DNA from: Zongyangia hominis
Lineage (GTDB): Bacteria > Bacillota > Clostridia > Oscillospirales > Ruminococcaceae
Reading direction: 5' to 3'
Assembly: GCF_014385095.1 (NCBI RefSeq)
Contig: NZ_JACRTC010000005.1
Span: forward strand, 158,075-222,074
Length of the DNA stretch: 64,000 nucleotides
The notes below the pieces were generated by a model. It worked only from the letters and a program-made list of their open reading frames with translations, was not told the DNA's origin and did no database searches. The position numbers and the translations under genes are program-made. This document shows, piece after piece, positions 8,034-17,690 of the stretch; position 1 is the stretch's first letter, and every line of letters begins with the position of its first letter.

Positions 8034-9239
8034 ATGTTTATCATCAGACTATTCCGGTGGTTTTGCGGCTATGTCCGCTTCACGGTCACCGGTGATTTTA
8101 TCGAGCGCTTTCTCAATCTGGCCATGCGGGGCGGCGTCAATATCTGGGAGCTGCACCGGGAGGAAAATCGAGTCACCGGCTGCGTGCTGCTGCGCGACTA
8201 TAAGCGTTTTCGCCTTTTCACCCGAAAGACCGGGGTCAGAGTGCGCCACACCGGCGTGGCGGGCCTGCCTTTCGTGGGGAAAAAGTATCGCAAACGGGTG
8301 GGACTGCTGCTGGGCGTGGTGGCCTTCTTTGTCGCCCTGTTCGTCCTTTCCCAGTTCATCTGGCAGATCAACGTCAACGGCTGTGAGACGGTGGACCCCC
8401 AGACCATCCTGGACGCGGTGCAGGAATACGGACTCAAGGAAGGGGTGTTCCGGGGCAGCGTGGACGCCCGGGAGATCGAAAACCGGGTGATGATCAAGCT
8501 GGATACCCTCTCCTGGATCGCCATCAATATCCAGGGCAGCACGGCCAACATCGAGATTGAGGAGCGGGTCAAACCGCCGGAGATGCTGCCGCTGGATGAC
8601 CCGTGCAACGTGGTGGCTGGTCATGAGGGAATGATCGTGCGGGTGGAGGCCCACGACGGCAAGGCCATGGTCGAGAAGGGGGACGCGGTCCAAAAGGGGG
8701 AGCTGCTCATCAGTGGCATCATCGAGTCCAAAAGCGGCAAGAATATCGTCAAGCACGCCTGGGGCAAGGTCATCGCCCTCTACGACGAGACCATGACCAT
8801 CCGGGTGCCCCTCAAGCAGCGCCAGAAGGTCCTCTCCAATGAAAAAAAGGAGCGGGGCTTCCTGCGGGTGGGCCCGGTGGAAATTCCCCTCTCCCTCGGT
8901 TCCTCCCCAGGAGAGAACGCCCAGGTGCGGATCGAGGAGCGGCAGCTTTCCCTCTTTGGCTTCGCCCTGCCCATCCACCACGGCCAAAGGGTCTACCAGG
9001 ATTTTTCTTATGAGGAGGTGACCCTCTCCCAGTCCCAGGCCAAAGCCCAGGCGCTCGCGAGGCTTGAGGAACTGGAGGAAAAGGGCGTCGGCGACTGCGA
9101 AAAGAAGGACCGGACCCTCTCGGGGGAGATAGACGGCGAATACTACATCCTGACGGCCCGCTTCGTGGTGGAAAAGGACATCGGCGTCACCGAGAAAATT
9201 CTCACGGATCGGGCGAAGGAGGGGGAAAATTTGCAGTAA
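8034..9239 (+). CDS. yqfD: Sporulation protein YqfD
   Basis: From ATG 8034, behind AAAGGAGAACACC, the product is 401 residues and starts MFIIRLFRWFCGYVRFTVTG. It has one strong membrane segment (about residues 85-108, KRVGLLLGVVAFFVALFVLS) and an extracytoplasmic part with INVNGCETVDPQTIL and WIAINIQGSTANIEIEERV. This organisation fits YqfD, a SigE-dependent protein needed for efficient sporulation in Bacillus; its biochemical function is not established. It lies upstream of phoH as in most Clostridia. Confidence 0.88.
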   Translation: MFIIRLFRWFCGYVRFTVTGDFIERFLNLAMRGGVNIWELHREENRVTGCVLLRDYKRFRLFTRKTGVRVRHTGVAGLPFVGKKYRKRVGLLLGVVAFFVALFVLSQFIWQINVNGCETVDPQTILDAVQEYGLKEGVFRGSVDAREIENRVMIKLDTLSWIAINIQGSTANIEIEERVKPPEMLPLDDPCNVVAGHEGMIVRVEAHDGKAMVEKGDAVQKGELLISGIIESKSGKNIVKHAWGKVIALYDETMTIRVPLKQRQKVLSNEKKERGFLRVGPVEIPLSLGSSPGENAQVRIEERQLSLFGFALPIHHGQRVYQDFSYEEVTLSQSQAKAQALARLEELEEKGVGDCEKKDRTLSGEIDGEYYILTARFVVEKDIGVTEKILTDRAKEGENLQ

Positions 9240-9277
9240 ATTTTCGTTAGCCACTAGTAAAATTCAATAGTATTTGT

Positions 9278-9283
9278 TATAAT
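9278..9283 (+). promoter_or_regulatory. Possible -10 element upstream of phoH
   Basis: A perfect TATAAT occurs 118 bp upstream of the phoH start in an AT-rich patch. The hexamer 17 bp upstream (TAGTAA) is a poor -35, so an independent phoH promoter is only tentative. Confidence 0.3.
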
Positions 9284-9400
9284 AAACTGTACATACTGAG
9301 CAATTGCTCCAGAATTGTGAAAATATCGTCCCAATCCGCGGGAAAGGGCGTCCTCTTGGGCATTGGCGGAAGAAAAAAGGGACCGGGAAAAGGTGAATGA

Positions 9401-10369
9401 ATGATCGAAAGAATTGTCGATGTGGAACGGATGGAGCACGCGGTGGCTCTCTTCGGAAACTTTGATGAAAATATAAAAATCTTGGAAAAGGAATACGGCG
9501 TCACCATTCTGTGCCGGGGCACGGAGGTCAAAATTTCCGGCGACGAGGAACAGGTGGACAAAGCGCGCCGGGCCGTGGAAGGACTCTTATCCGTGTTGGA
9601 AAAGGGGGAAGTCCTCACCGATCAGAATGTCCGCTATGTCATCACCATGGTGGCCGAGGGTACCGAGGAAAAGCTGGCGTCGCTGGCGGGGGACTGCATC
9701 TGCATCACCGCCAAGGGGAAGCCCCTGCGCCCGAAAACCCTGGGCCAAAAGCGCTATGTGGACGCCATCCAGAATAATACCATCGTCCTCGGCATTGGAC
9801 CGGCGGGCACCGGCAAGACCTATCTAGCGGTGGCCATGGCGGTCAGAGCCTTCCGCAAGGGGGACATCAACCGCATCATCCTGACCCGTCCGGCGGTGGA
9901 GGCGGGGGAGAAGCTGGGCTTTCTGCCCGGCGACCTGCAAAACAAGGTGGACCCCTATCTGAGACCCCTCTACGATGCCCTCTTTGACATGCTGGGGCCG
10001 GACAATTACCAGAAATACCTGGAGCGGGGCAACATCGAGGTGGCGCCGCTTGCCTACATGCGGGGGCGGACGCTGGACGACAGCTTCATCATCCTGGATG
10101 AAGCCCAGAATACTACCCCGGAGCAGATGAAAATGTTTTTGACCCGTTTGGGATTTAACTCCAAGGCGGTTATCACCGGCGACATCACCCAGATCGACCT
10201 GCCCGACGAGCGGAAATCCGGCTTGGTGGAGGCTTCCCGGGTCCTCAAACGGGTGGAGGATATCGGCATTGTCTATTTCAGTGAAAAGGACGTGGTGAGA
10301 CACCGCCTCGTCCAGGAGATCATCAAGGCCTATGAAAAATACTACGAAGACGGAAAACGCCGGAAGTAG
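9401..10369 (+). CDS. phoH: PhoH-like ATPase
   Basis: This 322-residue cytoplasmic protein has an N-terminal KH-like segment (about 20-75), then the PhoH ATPase with Walker A IGPAGTGKTYLAVAMAV near residue 135, TRPAVEAGEKLGFLPGDL, and Walker B FIILDEAQNTTPEQMK. The family is thought to act on RNA together with YbeY, and the next gene is ybeY. ATG 9401 follows GAAAAGGTGA. Confidence 0.92.
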   Translation: MIERIVDVERMEHAVALFGNFDENIKILEKEYGVTILCRGTEVKISGDEEQVDKARRAVEGLLSVLEKGEVLTDQNVRYVITMVAEGTEEKLASLAGDCICITAKGKPLRPKTLGQKRYVDAIQNNTIVLGIGPAGTGKTYLAVAMAVRAFRKGDINRIILTRPAVEAGEKLGFLPGDLQNKVDPYLRPLYDALFDMLGPDNYQKYLERGNIEVAPLAYMRGRTLDDSFIILDEAQNTTPEQMKMFLTRLGFNSKAVITGDITQIDLPDERKSGLVEASRVLKRVEDIGIVYFSEKDVVRHRLVQEIIKAYEKYYEDGKRRK

Positions 10370-10385
10370 AAACGGGGGAAAGGAC

Positions 10386-10889
10386 ATGGAAAGTTTAAAG
10401 GTAATGATCTCGAATAAACAAAAGGAGGTCAAAATTCCCACGGGAATGCGGCTTCTGATCCGGCGCTGCTGCAATGCGGTTTTGGTGCTCGAAAAGTTCG
10501 AGGGCATTGCGGAGGTGTCGGTAAGTTTTGTCAATAACGAGCAGATCCGCCAGCTCAACCGGGAATACCGCCACAAGGATGCACCCACCGATGTGCTCAG
10601 CTTCCCGCTGGGCGAAAACGGGGTCTACGATATCAACCAGGAGACCGGCGCCCAGCAGCTGGGCGACGTGGTCATCTCCATGGAAAAAGCGGTGGAACAA
10701 GCAAATCTCTACGGCCACTCCCTCCAACGGGAGGTGGGCTTCCTCACCGTCCATTCCATGCTCCACCTGCTGGGCTACGACCACGAGGGCGGCGGCATAC
10801 AGGCGGTGCATATGCGGGAAAAAGAAGAGACCGTCATGGCCCGTCTGGGACTCCAGCGGGACGCCAGCTATGTGTTTGTCGATGAGTAA
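10386..10889 (+). CDS. ybeY: Endoribonuclease YbeY
   Basis: This metal-dependent endoribonuclease acts in 16S rRNA maturation and ribosome quality control. From ATG 10386 (GGGGGAAAGGAC upstream) it is 167 residues. The zinc motif HSMLHLLGYDHE supplies the three histidines, and LNREYRHKDAPTDVLSFPL is the conserved segment before it. The stop overlaps the dgkA start by 8 bp, so the two are probably coupled. Confidence 0.92.
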   Translation: MESLKVMISNKQKEVKIPTGMRLLIRRCCNAVLVLEKFEGIAEVSVSFVNNEQIRQLNREYRHKDAPTDVLSFPLGENGVYDINQETGAQQLGDVVISMEKAVEQANLYGHSLQREVGFLTVHSMLHLLGYDHEGGGIQAVHMREKEETVMARLGLQRDASYVFVDE

Positions 10890-11370
10890 ATATGGCTTTT
10901 CGGCCCTGGGGCGCAGCTTTACCGCCGCGCTGCGGGGCTTTTGTCACTGTGTGAAAACCCAGCGCAATATGCGCATCCATCTGGTGGCGGCGTTTCACGT
11001 CCTCGCCCTGAGCGGGTTTTACCGCTTCTCCAAGGCGGAGTACGGGCTGCTTCTCATCACCTGCGCCCTGGTCATGGGATGCGAGGCGGTCAACACCGCC
11101 GTGGAAGTCCTTGCCGATGGATTTTGTCCCCGCCGGGACCCTACGGCCGGGCTCGCCAAGGACATCGCCGCCGGGGCGGTCCTCGTCTGCGCCTTCTTTG
11201 CGGCGGTGGTGGGCGTCCTCCTGTTTTGGAATCTGGCGGCTTTCGGTCGGATGGCCGGCTTTTTTGCCCGGTATCCCTGGGCGCTCTTAGTACCGGCGGC
11301 GACGCTGACGGCGGGACTCGTCTGGGCCATGGGAGCCCCGGGGAATTCAATAAAGAAAAGGAAATTATAA
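10882..11370 (+). CDS. dgkA: Undecaprenol/diacylglycerol kinase
   Basis: This small membrane kinase (162 residues from ATG 10882) has the DagK motif CEAVNTAVEVLADGF and three predicted membrane helices plus a fourth at the C-terminus (PWALLVPAATLTAGLVWAMG), which is longer than the minimal family. In Gram-positives the substrate is usually undecaprenol, recycling the cell-wall lipid carrier. The start overlaps the ybeY stop, and the stop lies 3 bp before era. Confidence 0.88.
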   Translation: MSKYGFSALGRSFTAALRGFCHCVKTQRNMRIHLVAAFHVLALSGFYRFSKAEYGLLLITCALVMGCEAVNTAVEVLADGFCPRRDPTAGLAKDIAAGAVLVCAFFAAVVGVLLFWNLAAFGRMAGFFARYPWALLVPAATLTAGLVWAMGAPGNSIKKRKL

Positions 11371-11373
11371 AAT

Positions 11374-12273
11374 ATGGATACAAAGACAAAATCCGGCTTT
11401 ATCGCCATTGTGGGCAAGCCCAACGTGGGCAAATCGTCCCTCTTAAACGCGCTGGTGGGGGAGAAGGTGGCCATTGTTTCGGGCAAGCCCCAGACCACCC
11501 GCACCCGGATTACCGGCGTGCTCACCGAAGGAGAAGTACAGCTGGTGTTCATCGACACCCCGGGGCTCCACAAGGCCAAAAATAAGCTGAGCGAATACAT
11601 GGTCGAGCAGGTCAAGGACTCGGTGGCCGACGTGGATTTGGCGGTGCTGGTGGCCGACGCCACAGCCAAGGAAATTTATAAGGCCGAGCGGGAGCTGATG
11701 GAAAGCTTTGCCGCTTTGCATCTGCCCGCCATATTGGTCCTCAACAAAATCGACCTTTTGGACAAAAAGGACGCGCTCATGGCGCGGATGCAAGCCTTTT
11801 CCCAGTGCTATGACTTCGCCCACATCCTGCCCCTTTCAGCCCAGACGGGCGAAGGGGTGGACGAGCTGCTCCAAATTCTTAGGGAGGCGGCCGAGGAAGG
11901 CCCCCACTTTTTCCCAGACGACGCCCTGACCGACCAGCCAGAGCGGGTCATCGTGGCGGAAATCATCCGGGAAAAGATTCTCAACCACATGTATGAGGAG
12001 ATTCCCCACGGCACCGCCGTGGCCATCGAGTCCATGAAGGAGCGCCCGGGCGGAAAACTGATGGACATCCATGCCACCATCCTGTGCGAAAAGCAGAGCC
12101 ACAAGGGCATGGTCATCGGCAAAAACGGGGCCATGCTCAAAACCGTTGCGTCCGAGGCTAGAGCGGAAATCGAGAGCTTTCTTGACTGCAAGGTCAACCT
12201 CCAGTGCTGGGTCAAGGTGCGGGATGACTGGCGCAACAAGGAGCGCGTCATCAAGGAGCTGGGCTACCAGTAA
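11374..12273 (+). CDS. era: GTPase Era
   Basis: This 299-residue protein has G1 VGKPNVGKSSLLNAL, G3 DTPGLH, G4 NKIDLLDKKD and a C-terminal KH domain with VIGKNGAMLKTVASEAR. Era binds 16S rRNA near the anti-Shine-Dalgarno end and checks 30S assembly. It sits between dgkA and recO, the usual Firmicute order. Confidence 0.95.
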   Translation: MDTKTKSGFIAIVGKPNVGKSSLLNALVGEKVAIVSGKPQTTRTRITGVLTEGEVQLVFIDTPGLHKAKNKLSEYMVEQVKDSVADVDLAVLVADATAKEIYKAERELMESFAALHLPAILVLNKIDLLDKKDALMARMQAFSQCYDFAHILPLSAQTGEGVDELLQILREAAEEGPHFFPDDALTDQPERVIVAEIIREKILNHMYEEIPHGTAVAIESMKERPGGKLMDIHATILCEKQSHKGMVIGKNGAMLKTVASEARAEIESFLDCKVNLQCWVKVRDDWRNKERVIKELGYQ

Positions 12274-12407
12274 ACGTTTTTCGCCGTTTGTCAAGGCTAA
12301 AGTTTTGCCAATACTGGACGACTTTCCCGCTGATAACGCCCGCCGCCATGGATAGAATTTTAATAAAGAAATTCGATCCTTCGTAAGGCGGAAAGGCGGT
12401 TTTGACC

Positions 12408-12596
12408 ATGGATCAAAAGGCGATGAACGCATGGAAGCATTTTGAGCAGACCGGCAGCGTCGCGGACTATATGCGTTACCGGCAGCTCATTAACAATAGG
12501 GACACCGGCGCGGCCGGGTACGACCCCTTAGGAGGCGAAGACGGGCCCAATGCTGATTACGACCGATGGACTGGTGATCAAACAAAAATCTATTGA
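12408..12596 (+). CDS. YqzL-like small protein
   Basis: This 62-residue protein starts MDQKAMNAWKHFEQTGSVAD and resembles the short YqzL proteins found between era and recO in Firmicutes (AWK-F-TG-ID-Y pattern). The function is unknown. ATG 12408 is preceded by GGAAAGGCGG; a TTG 6 bp upstream is also in frame. Its last 47 bp overlap recO in another frame. Confidence 0.65.
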   Translation: MDQKAMNAWKHFEQTGSVADYMRYRQLINNRDTGAAGYDPLGGEDGPNADYDRWTGDQTKIY

Positions 12597-13296
12597 CGAG
12601 CACGACAGCCTGCTCACCATCCTGACCAAGGAGCGGGGGGTCATCTACGCCTACGCCAAGGGCGCCCGGCGCCTCAAAAGCACCCTGCTTCCCTCCACCG
12701 AACTGCTGTGCTACTCCCATTTTGTCCTCTTTCAAAACAGGGACCGCTACAGCGTCAACAGCGCCGACTTAAACCAGGTCTTTTTCGGTGTCCGGGAGGA
12801 CATCGAAAAGCTGTCCCTGGCTACATATTTTGCCCAGCTCTCCGGCCTCGTCCTCCCCGTGGAGGAGCCGGAAGAGGAAGCGCTGCGGCTGTTTTTAAAT
12901 TGTATGCATCTCTTGGAAAAGGACAAGCTCCCCATGGCCCAACTCAAGGCCGTCTTCGAGTTGCGGCTGATGACGCTGTGCGGCTTCATGCCCGATCTCG
13001 TGGGCTGCGCGAACTGCGGGACCTACGAGGGGGAGCGGATGTTTTTTGTCGCCCGCAGCGGTGAAATTTACTGTGGGAACTGCCGGGAGAAGTCCTCCGG
13101 CCCCCTCTTAGAACTGTCCCGCTCGGTGCTGCAAGCCATGCGCCACATCATTTACAGCGATTTTTCCAAGCTCTTCGCCTTCAGCCTTTCGGAGGAATCC
13201 TTGTTTTTGCTGGGCCGGGCGGCGGAAAATTATACCCTGTCCCAGGTGGACGCCGGCATTCCCACCCTGGACTTTTATCATTCTTTGCATGCTTAA
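12550..13296 (+). CDS. recO: DNA repair protein RecO
   Basis: This 248-residue protein has an OB-fold N-terminus (ITTDGLVIKQKSIDEHDSLL) and a four-Cys zinc site: CANCGTYEGE and YCGNCREKS. RecO loads RecA onto SSB-covered DNA in the RecFOR pathway. ATG 12550 is preceded by AGGAGG (12530-12535) at a rather long 14-nt spacing, inside the yqzL-like gene. Confidence 0.9.
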   Translation: MLITTDGLVIKQKSIDEHDSLLTILTKERGVIYAYAKGARRLKSTLLPSTELLCYSHFVLFQNRDRYSVNSADLNQVFFGVREDIEKLSLATYFAQLSGLVLPVEEPEEEALRLFLNCMHLLEKDKLPMAQLKAVFELRLMTLCGFMPDLVGCANCGTYEGERMFFVARSGEIYCGNCREKSSGPLLELSRSVLQAMRHIIYSDFSKLFAFSLSEESLFLLGRAAENYTLSQVDAGIPTLDFYHSLHA

Positions 13297-13307
13297 CCAA
13301 CGTTTCC

Positions 13308-13328
13308 GGCGCGCCCAGCAGGCGCGCC
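13308..13328. other. Hairpin between recO and mutS2
   Basis: Two GGCGCGCC palindromes flank CAGCA and can form an 8-bp stem-loop. There is no T-tract, so it is not a normal terminator; it may attenuate or process the transcript. Confidence 0.45.
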
Positions 13329-13353
13329 CTTACAGATAAAGGAGTAACCATCT

Positions 13354-15735
13354 ATGAACTTAGCGAGACATTTCAAAGTGCTGGAGCTTGACAAGGTCCT
13401 CTCCATGCTGGCCGAGGAGACGAGCTTCGACGACGCCAGGGAGAGGGCCCTTGCCATCGAACCATCCTTTGACTTCGAGCGGGTACAGCTGCTCATCCGC
13501 CGCACCTCCGATGCCCACAGCCTGACCGCACGCTACGGCTCCCCCACCATCCTGCACATCCAGAATGTGGCGGGCCCTTTGCGCCGCGCCCAGGTGGGGG
13601 CCTCCATCGGGCTTGGGGAGCTGCTACATATCGCGGAGGTGCTGCGCACCATCCGAGGGCTTTGCCAGTGGCGGCGCCAGTGCGAAAATATGGGAAGCGA
13701 GCTCTCTCAGCTTTTCTCCTGCCTTGTGCAGAACAGGGAGTTGGAGGACGCCATCACTTCCGCCATTCTCAGCGAGGAAACCCTCGCCGACACCGCCAGC
13801 CGGGATTTACAGGACATCCGCAGGAAAATTGTGAACGCGGGGCTCCACGCCCGGCATGTATTGGATAAAATTATCCATTCGTCCACCTACGCCAAATTTT
13901 TGCAGGAGCAGATCGTCACCATCCGGGACGGCCGGTTTGTGGTGCCGGTCAAAAGCGAGTTTAGAAACGAGGTCAAGGGCCTGGTCCACGACACCTCCGG
14001 CTCCGGCGCCACCCTCTTTATCGAGCCCATGAGCGTGGTGGAGGCCAACAACGAAATCAAGGTCCTCCGCGCCAAGGAGCAGACCGAGATCGACCGGATT
14101 ATCGCCGCCCTCTCCGCCCAGGCGGGGGAGTTTGCCGACGAAATCATTGAAAGCTACGACGCCCTCATCGAGCTGGACATCATCTTCGCCAAGGCCCGGC
14201 TCGCCTACAAGATGAAGGCCAGCGTCCCGGTGGTGCGAAATGACGGGGTCGTCAACCTCATCAAGGCCCGCCATCCCCTCATTGACCCCAAGCACGTGGT
14301 TCCCACCGATATTTCCCTGGGCCGGGACTTTGACACCTTGGTCATCACCGGCCCCAACACTGGCGGCAAGACGGTGTCCTTAAAAACCCTGGGCCTTTTC
14401 TGTGCCATGGCCATGTGCGGCCTCCTCCTGCCCGCCTTTGACGGCAGCGAGGTCAGCGTCTTCGACCATGTGCTGGCGGACATTGGCGACGAGCAGAGCA
14501 TCGAACAGAGCCTGTCCACCTTCTCCGCCCACATGACCAACATCGTGAAGATTCTGGACACCGCAGACGAAAACACCCTGGTGCTCTTAGACGAGCTGGG
14601 CGCGGGCACCGACCCGGTGGAGGGCGCGGCGTTGGCCGCGGCCATCCTGGAGCGGCTGCGGGAACGGGGCTGTAAAATCGCCGCCACCACCCACTATGCG
14701 GAACTGAAAATGTACGCCCTCAACACCCCCGGCGTGGAAAACGCCTGCTGTGAGTTCGACGTGGCGACGCTCAGCCCCACCTACCGGCTGCTCATTGGCA
14801 TGCCGGGGCGCTCCAACGCCTTTGCCATCTCCCAGCGCCTGGGCCTCGGCCAGGACATCGTGGACCGGGCCAAGGAGCTGATGAGCGGGGAGCACATCCG
14901 GTTTGAGGACGTGGTGTCCGATCTGGAAAAATCCCGCCAGGAGCTGGAAGGGGAGCGGGACGAGGCCAGACGTCTGCGCATGGAGCTGGAAATGCGCCGG
15001 CGGGACATGGAAAAAGAGAAGGCGAATCTGGAAAAACAAAAGGATTTAGAGATCGAGCGGGCCCGCTCCCAGGCCAAGCGCCTGGTCGAGCAGGTCAAAT
15101 ACGACTCCCAGAAGCTCTTGGATGAAATTGAAGAAATTCGCAAGCAGAAGGAAAACGAAAACTACGCGGCCATGGCGGCCCGTGCCAAAAGCGAGCTCAA
15201 GGCCAAGCTGGAACGGCTGGAGGACGCCTCCAATCCGGTGGTGGCAAAGTCCAACGAGGGCTACCGCCTGCCGCGCAAGCTCAAACAGGGGGACGAGGTC
15301 CTCATTGTGGACATCGACAAGCGGGGCACGGTCATCGCGCCGCCGGACGGCGAGTTTGTCCAGGTACAGGCGGGCATTGTCAAGACCAAAGTCCATCTGA
15401 AAAACCTGCGGCTCATCGAAAACCAGCCCAAGAAGCCCGTTTTCTCCTCCACCCGCAATGTGAGGACCAATACGAAGAAAATGAATATGTCGGTCAAAAC
15501 GGAGATCGACCTGCGGGGCATGATGGTGGAGGAAGCGCTCATGGAGCTGGACCTCTTCATTGACAGCTCCGTCATGGCGGATCTGGGCACCATCACCATT
15601 ATCCACGGCAAGGGGACGGGGGCGTTGCGCAGCGCGGTGCAGACCCATCTCAAAAAGCATCCGAGCGTCAAGGACTTCCGTCTGGGGGTCTATGGGGAAG
15701 GGGAGAGCGGCGTCACCATCGCCAATCTCAAATAG
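13354..15735 (+). CDS. mutS2: Endonuclease MutS2
   Basis: This 793-residue protein has MutS core and clamp domains, the ABC ATPase with Walker A GPNTGGKTVSLKTLG (about residue 332) and LLDELGAGTDPVEGAAL, a long coiled coil (about 515-640), and a C-terminal Smr nuclease domain beginning IDLRGMMVEEALMELD with HGKGTGALR. It acts in recombination suppression and in rescue of collided ribosomes. ATG 13354 follows AAAGGAG. It is followed 23 bp later by glgB. Confidence 0.93.
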   Translation: MNLARHFKVLELDKVLSMLAEETSFDDARERALAIEPSFDFERVQLLIRRTSDAHSLTARYGSPTILHIQNVAGPLRRAQVGASIGLGELLHIAEVLRTIRGLCQWRRQCENMGSELSQLFSCLVQNRELEDAITSAILSEETLADTASRDLQDIRRKIVNAGLHARHVLDKIIHSSTYAKFLQEQIVTIRDGRFVVPVKSEFRNEVKGLVHDTSGSGATLFIEPMSVVEANNEIKVLRAKEQTEIDRIIAALSAQAGEFADEIIESYDALIELDIIFAKARLAYKMKASVPVVRNDGVVNLIKARHPLIDPKHVVPTDISLGRDFDTLVITGPNTGGKTVSLKTLGLFCAMAMCGLLLPAFDGSEVSVFDHVLADIGDEQSIEQSLSTFSAHMTNIVKILDTADENTLVLLDELGAGTDPVEGAALAAAILERLRERGCKIAATTHYAELKMYALNTPGVENACCEFDVATLSPTYRLLIGMPGRSNAFAISQRLGLGQDIVDRAKELMSGEHIRFEDVVSDLEKSRQELEGERDEARRLRMELEMRRRDMEKEKANLEKQKDLEIERARSQAKRLVEQVKYDSQKLLDEIEEIRKQKENENYAAMAARAKSELKAKLERLEDASNPVVAKSNEGYRLPRKLKQGDEVLIVDIDKRGTVIAPPDGEFVQVQAGIVKTKVHLKNLRLIENQPKKPVFSSTRNVRTNTKKMNMSVKTEIDLRGMMVEEALMELDLFIDSSVMADLGTITIIHGKGTGALRSAVQTHLKKHPSVKDFRLGVYGEGESGVTIANLK

Positions 15736-15758
15736 CGGACATAAAAGGGGGCATCATC

Positions 15759-17585
15759 ATGGCACTCGATTCTTTCGCCTTGTCGACCTACTTACACGGC
15801 GCGTCCCAGACCGGCTATGAAATATTCGGCGCCCATCTCTGCCGGGAGGATGGGCAGGAGGGCGCGCGTTTTACCGTCTACGCGCCAAACGCGGCCCGGG
15901 TGGAGCTCATCGGCGCCTTCAACGACTGGAACGGCTGGGGGATGAAACGGGAAGGGAGCGGCGTTTGGAGCGCGTTCGTCGGTGGGGCCAAGGCGGGAGA
16001 CCTCTATAAATACCGCATCACCACGGCCGACGGAGAAGTCTACGACCGGGCGGACCCCTTCGCCTTTTCCTGCGAGCGCCGGCCCAATACGGCCTCCATC
16101 GTCTGCGGGATGGAGGGCTTTTCCTGGGGCGACGGGGCGTGGATGGAAAAGCGGGAGAAAAACTACAACGCGCCTCTGAACATCTACGAAGTCCACGCCG
16201 GGTCCTGGAAGCAAAAAAACGCTTTGGAGGACGGGCGGTTCCTAAACTATGAGGAACTGGCGGCAGAGCTCATCCCCTATGTGCGGGAGATGGGATACAC
16301 CCACATCGAGCTTATGCCCCTCACCGAATATCCCTTCGACGGATCCTGGGGCTATCAGGTCACTGGCTACTTTGCGCCCACCAGCCGCTACGGGACCCCG
16401 GAACAGCTCATGCGCCTCATCGACGCCTGCCACCAGGCGGGTATCGGCGTCATCTTAGACTTTGTGCCGCTTCACTTTGTGCGGGACTTTTTCGCCCTGC
16501 ACCTGTTTGACGGCGGCTTCCTCTACGAGAGCGATTTTGAGGACAGGCGGTACAGCCAGTGGGGGACGGCCCTCTTTGATTTTACCAAGCCCCACGTCCT
16601 CAGCTTTCTCATGTCGTCCATCGACTTCTGGCTCTCCCGCTACCACTTTGATGGGGTGCGCTACGACGCGGTGTCCAACCTCCTCTACCACGACGGCGAC
16701 CCGGGCAGAGGCGTCAACGAGGCGGGGGTCTGGTTCCTGCGCAGCTGCAACTTCGCCATCAGCCAGCGCCATCCCACCGCCATGCTCATCGCCGAGGACT
16801 CCTCCGAGTGTCTGAAGGTGACGGCGCCGGTGGTCTACGGCGGCATGGGCTTTGACTACAAATGGAGCCTGGGCTGGATGCACGACACCCTGGATTACTT
16901 CGCCCTGCCGCCCTTGGATAGGGAGCGGCACCGGGGCAAGTTTGTCCACTCCATGAGTTACTTTTATCAGGACATCTTTATCCTGCCCTTCTCCCACGAC
17001 GAGGTGGTCCACGGCAAGCGGACCATCATCGACAAGCTCTACGGCGATTACGGCCAGAAGTTCGATCAGCTGCGGTGCCTCTACCTCTACATGATGACCC
17101 ACCCAGGGAAAAAGCTCAACTTCATGGGCAACGAGCTGGCGGAATTTAAGGAGTGGGACGAGGATCAGGAGCTGGGATGGAACCTGCTGACCTACCCCGC
17201 CCATGACGCGTTCTGGCGCTATTTCAGGCGTCTGCAGCACCTGTACCGGGAGGAAAAGACCCTCTTCCAGGAGGACTATAACGCCATGGGGTTTCGCTGG
17301 GTGGACCAAGGGGAGCGGTATCCCGCCCTCTTTGCCTATGAGCGCAGCACCTTGGACGAAAAAATTTACGTGGTCCTCAACCTCTCCGACCGGCCAGCCC
17401 ACAACTATATGCTGGGTGTGGGGCGTCCGGGGGAATACGAAGTGCTCCTCGACACGGCGGAGCCTCAGTACGGCGGAAAGGGCAGCATGGAAAAGGTCCT
17501 CCGCACCAAGGAGCGGGGTCCCATCCAGTGCGGCGTAGACCTGATGATGCAGCCATTTTCCGGGTGTATGATCAAAGCGAAATGA
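15759..17585 (+). CDS. glgB: 1,4-alpha-glucan branching enzyme
   Basis: This 608-residue GH13 enzyme makes alpha-1,6 branches in glycogen. It has an N-terminal CBM48 (FTVYAPNAARVELIGAFNDW), then GYTHIELMPLTEYPFDGSWG, the nucleophile segment FDGVRYDAVSNLLY, the acid segment LIAEDSSE and the third carboxylate FSHDEVVHGK. The length is typical. No other glg gene is nearby, so it looks like an orphan attached to the mutS2 transcript and closed by a terminator. Confidence 0.92.
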   Translation: MALDSFALSTYLHGASQTGYEIFGAHLCREDGQEGARFTVYAPNAARVELIGAFNDWNGWGMKREGSGVWSAFVGGAKAGDLYKYRITTADGEVYDRADPFAFSCERRPNTASIVCGMEGFSWGDGAWMEKREKNYNAPLNIYEVHAGSWKQKNALEDGRFLNYEELAAELIPYVREMGYTHIELMPLTEYPFDGSWGYQVTGYFAPTSRYGTPEQLMRLIDACHQAGIGVILDFVPLHFVRDFFALHLFDGGFLYESDFEDRRYSQWGTALFDFTKPHVLSFLMSSIDFWLSRYHFDGVRYDAVSNLLYHDGDPGRGVNEAGVWFLRSCNFAISQRHPTAMLIAEDSSECLKVTAPVVYGGMGFDYKWSLGWMHDTLDYFALPPLDRERHRGKFVHSMSYFYQDIFILPFSHDEVVHGKRTIIDKLYGDYGQKFDQLRCLYLYMMTHPGKKLNFMGNELAEFKEWDEDQELGWNLLTYPAHDAFWRYFRRLQHLYREEKTLFQEDYNAMGFRWVDQGERYPALFAYERSTLDEKIYVVLNLSDRPAHNYMLGVGRPGEYEVLLDTAEPQYGGKGSMEKVLRTKERGPIQCGVDLMMQPFSGCMIKAK

Positions 17586-17645
17586 TATTGTCCCGCAGGC
17601 GGTGGCTAAAGACCGACTGGTGGGGAAAAGACCTATAGACAGAAA

Positions 17646-17679
17646 AAAGGCTTCACGCGAAAATGCGTGAAGCCTTTTG
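17646..17679. terminator. Bidirectional terminator between glgB and trxA
   Basis: AAAAGGCTTCACGC and its complement surround a 6-nt loop, with T/A tracts on both sides. It can end glgB on the plus strand and trxA on the minus strand. Confidence 0.85.
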
Positions 17680-17690
17680 CATGGGTGCCG

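Noticed and set aside
8049..9254. Minus-strand frame of 401 codons across yqfD
   Set aside because: It mirrors the yqfD coding strand almost exactly and has no start signals.
13308..13328. Terminator between recO and mutS2
   Set aside because: The stem is strong but there is no T-tract; kept only as a hairpin.
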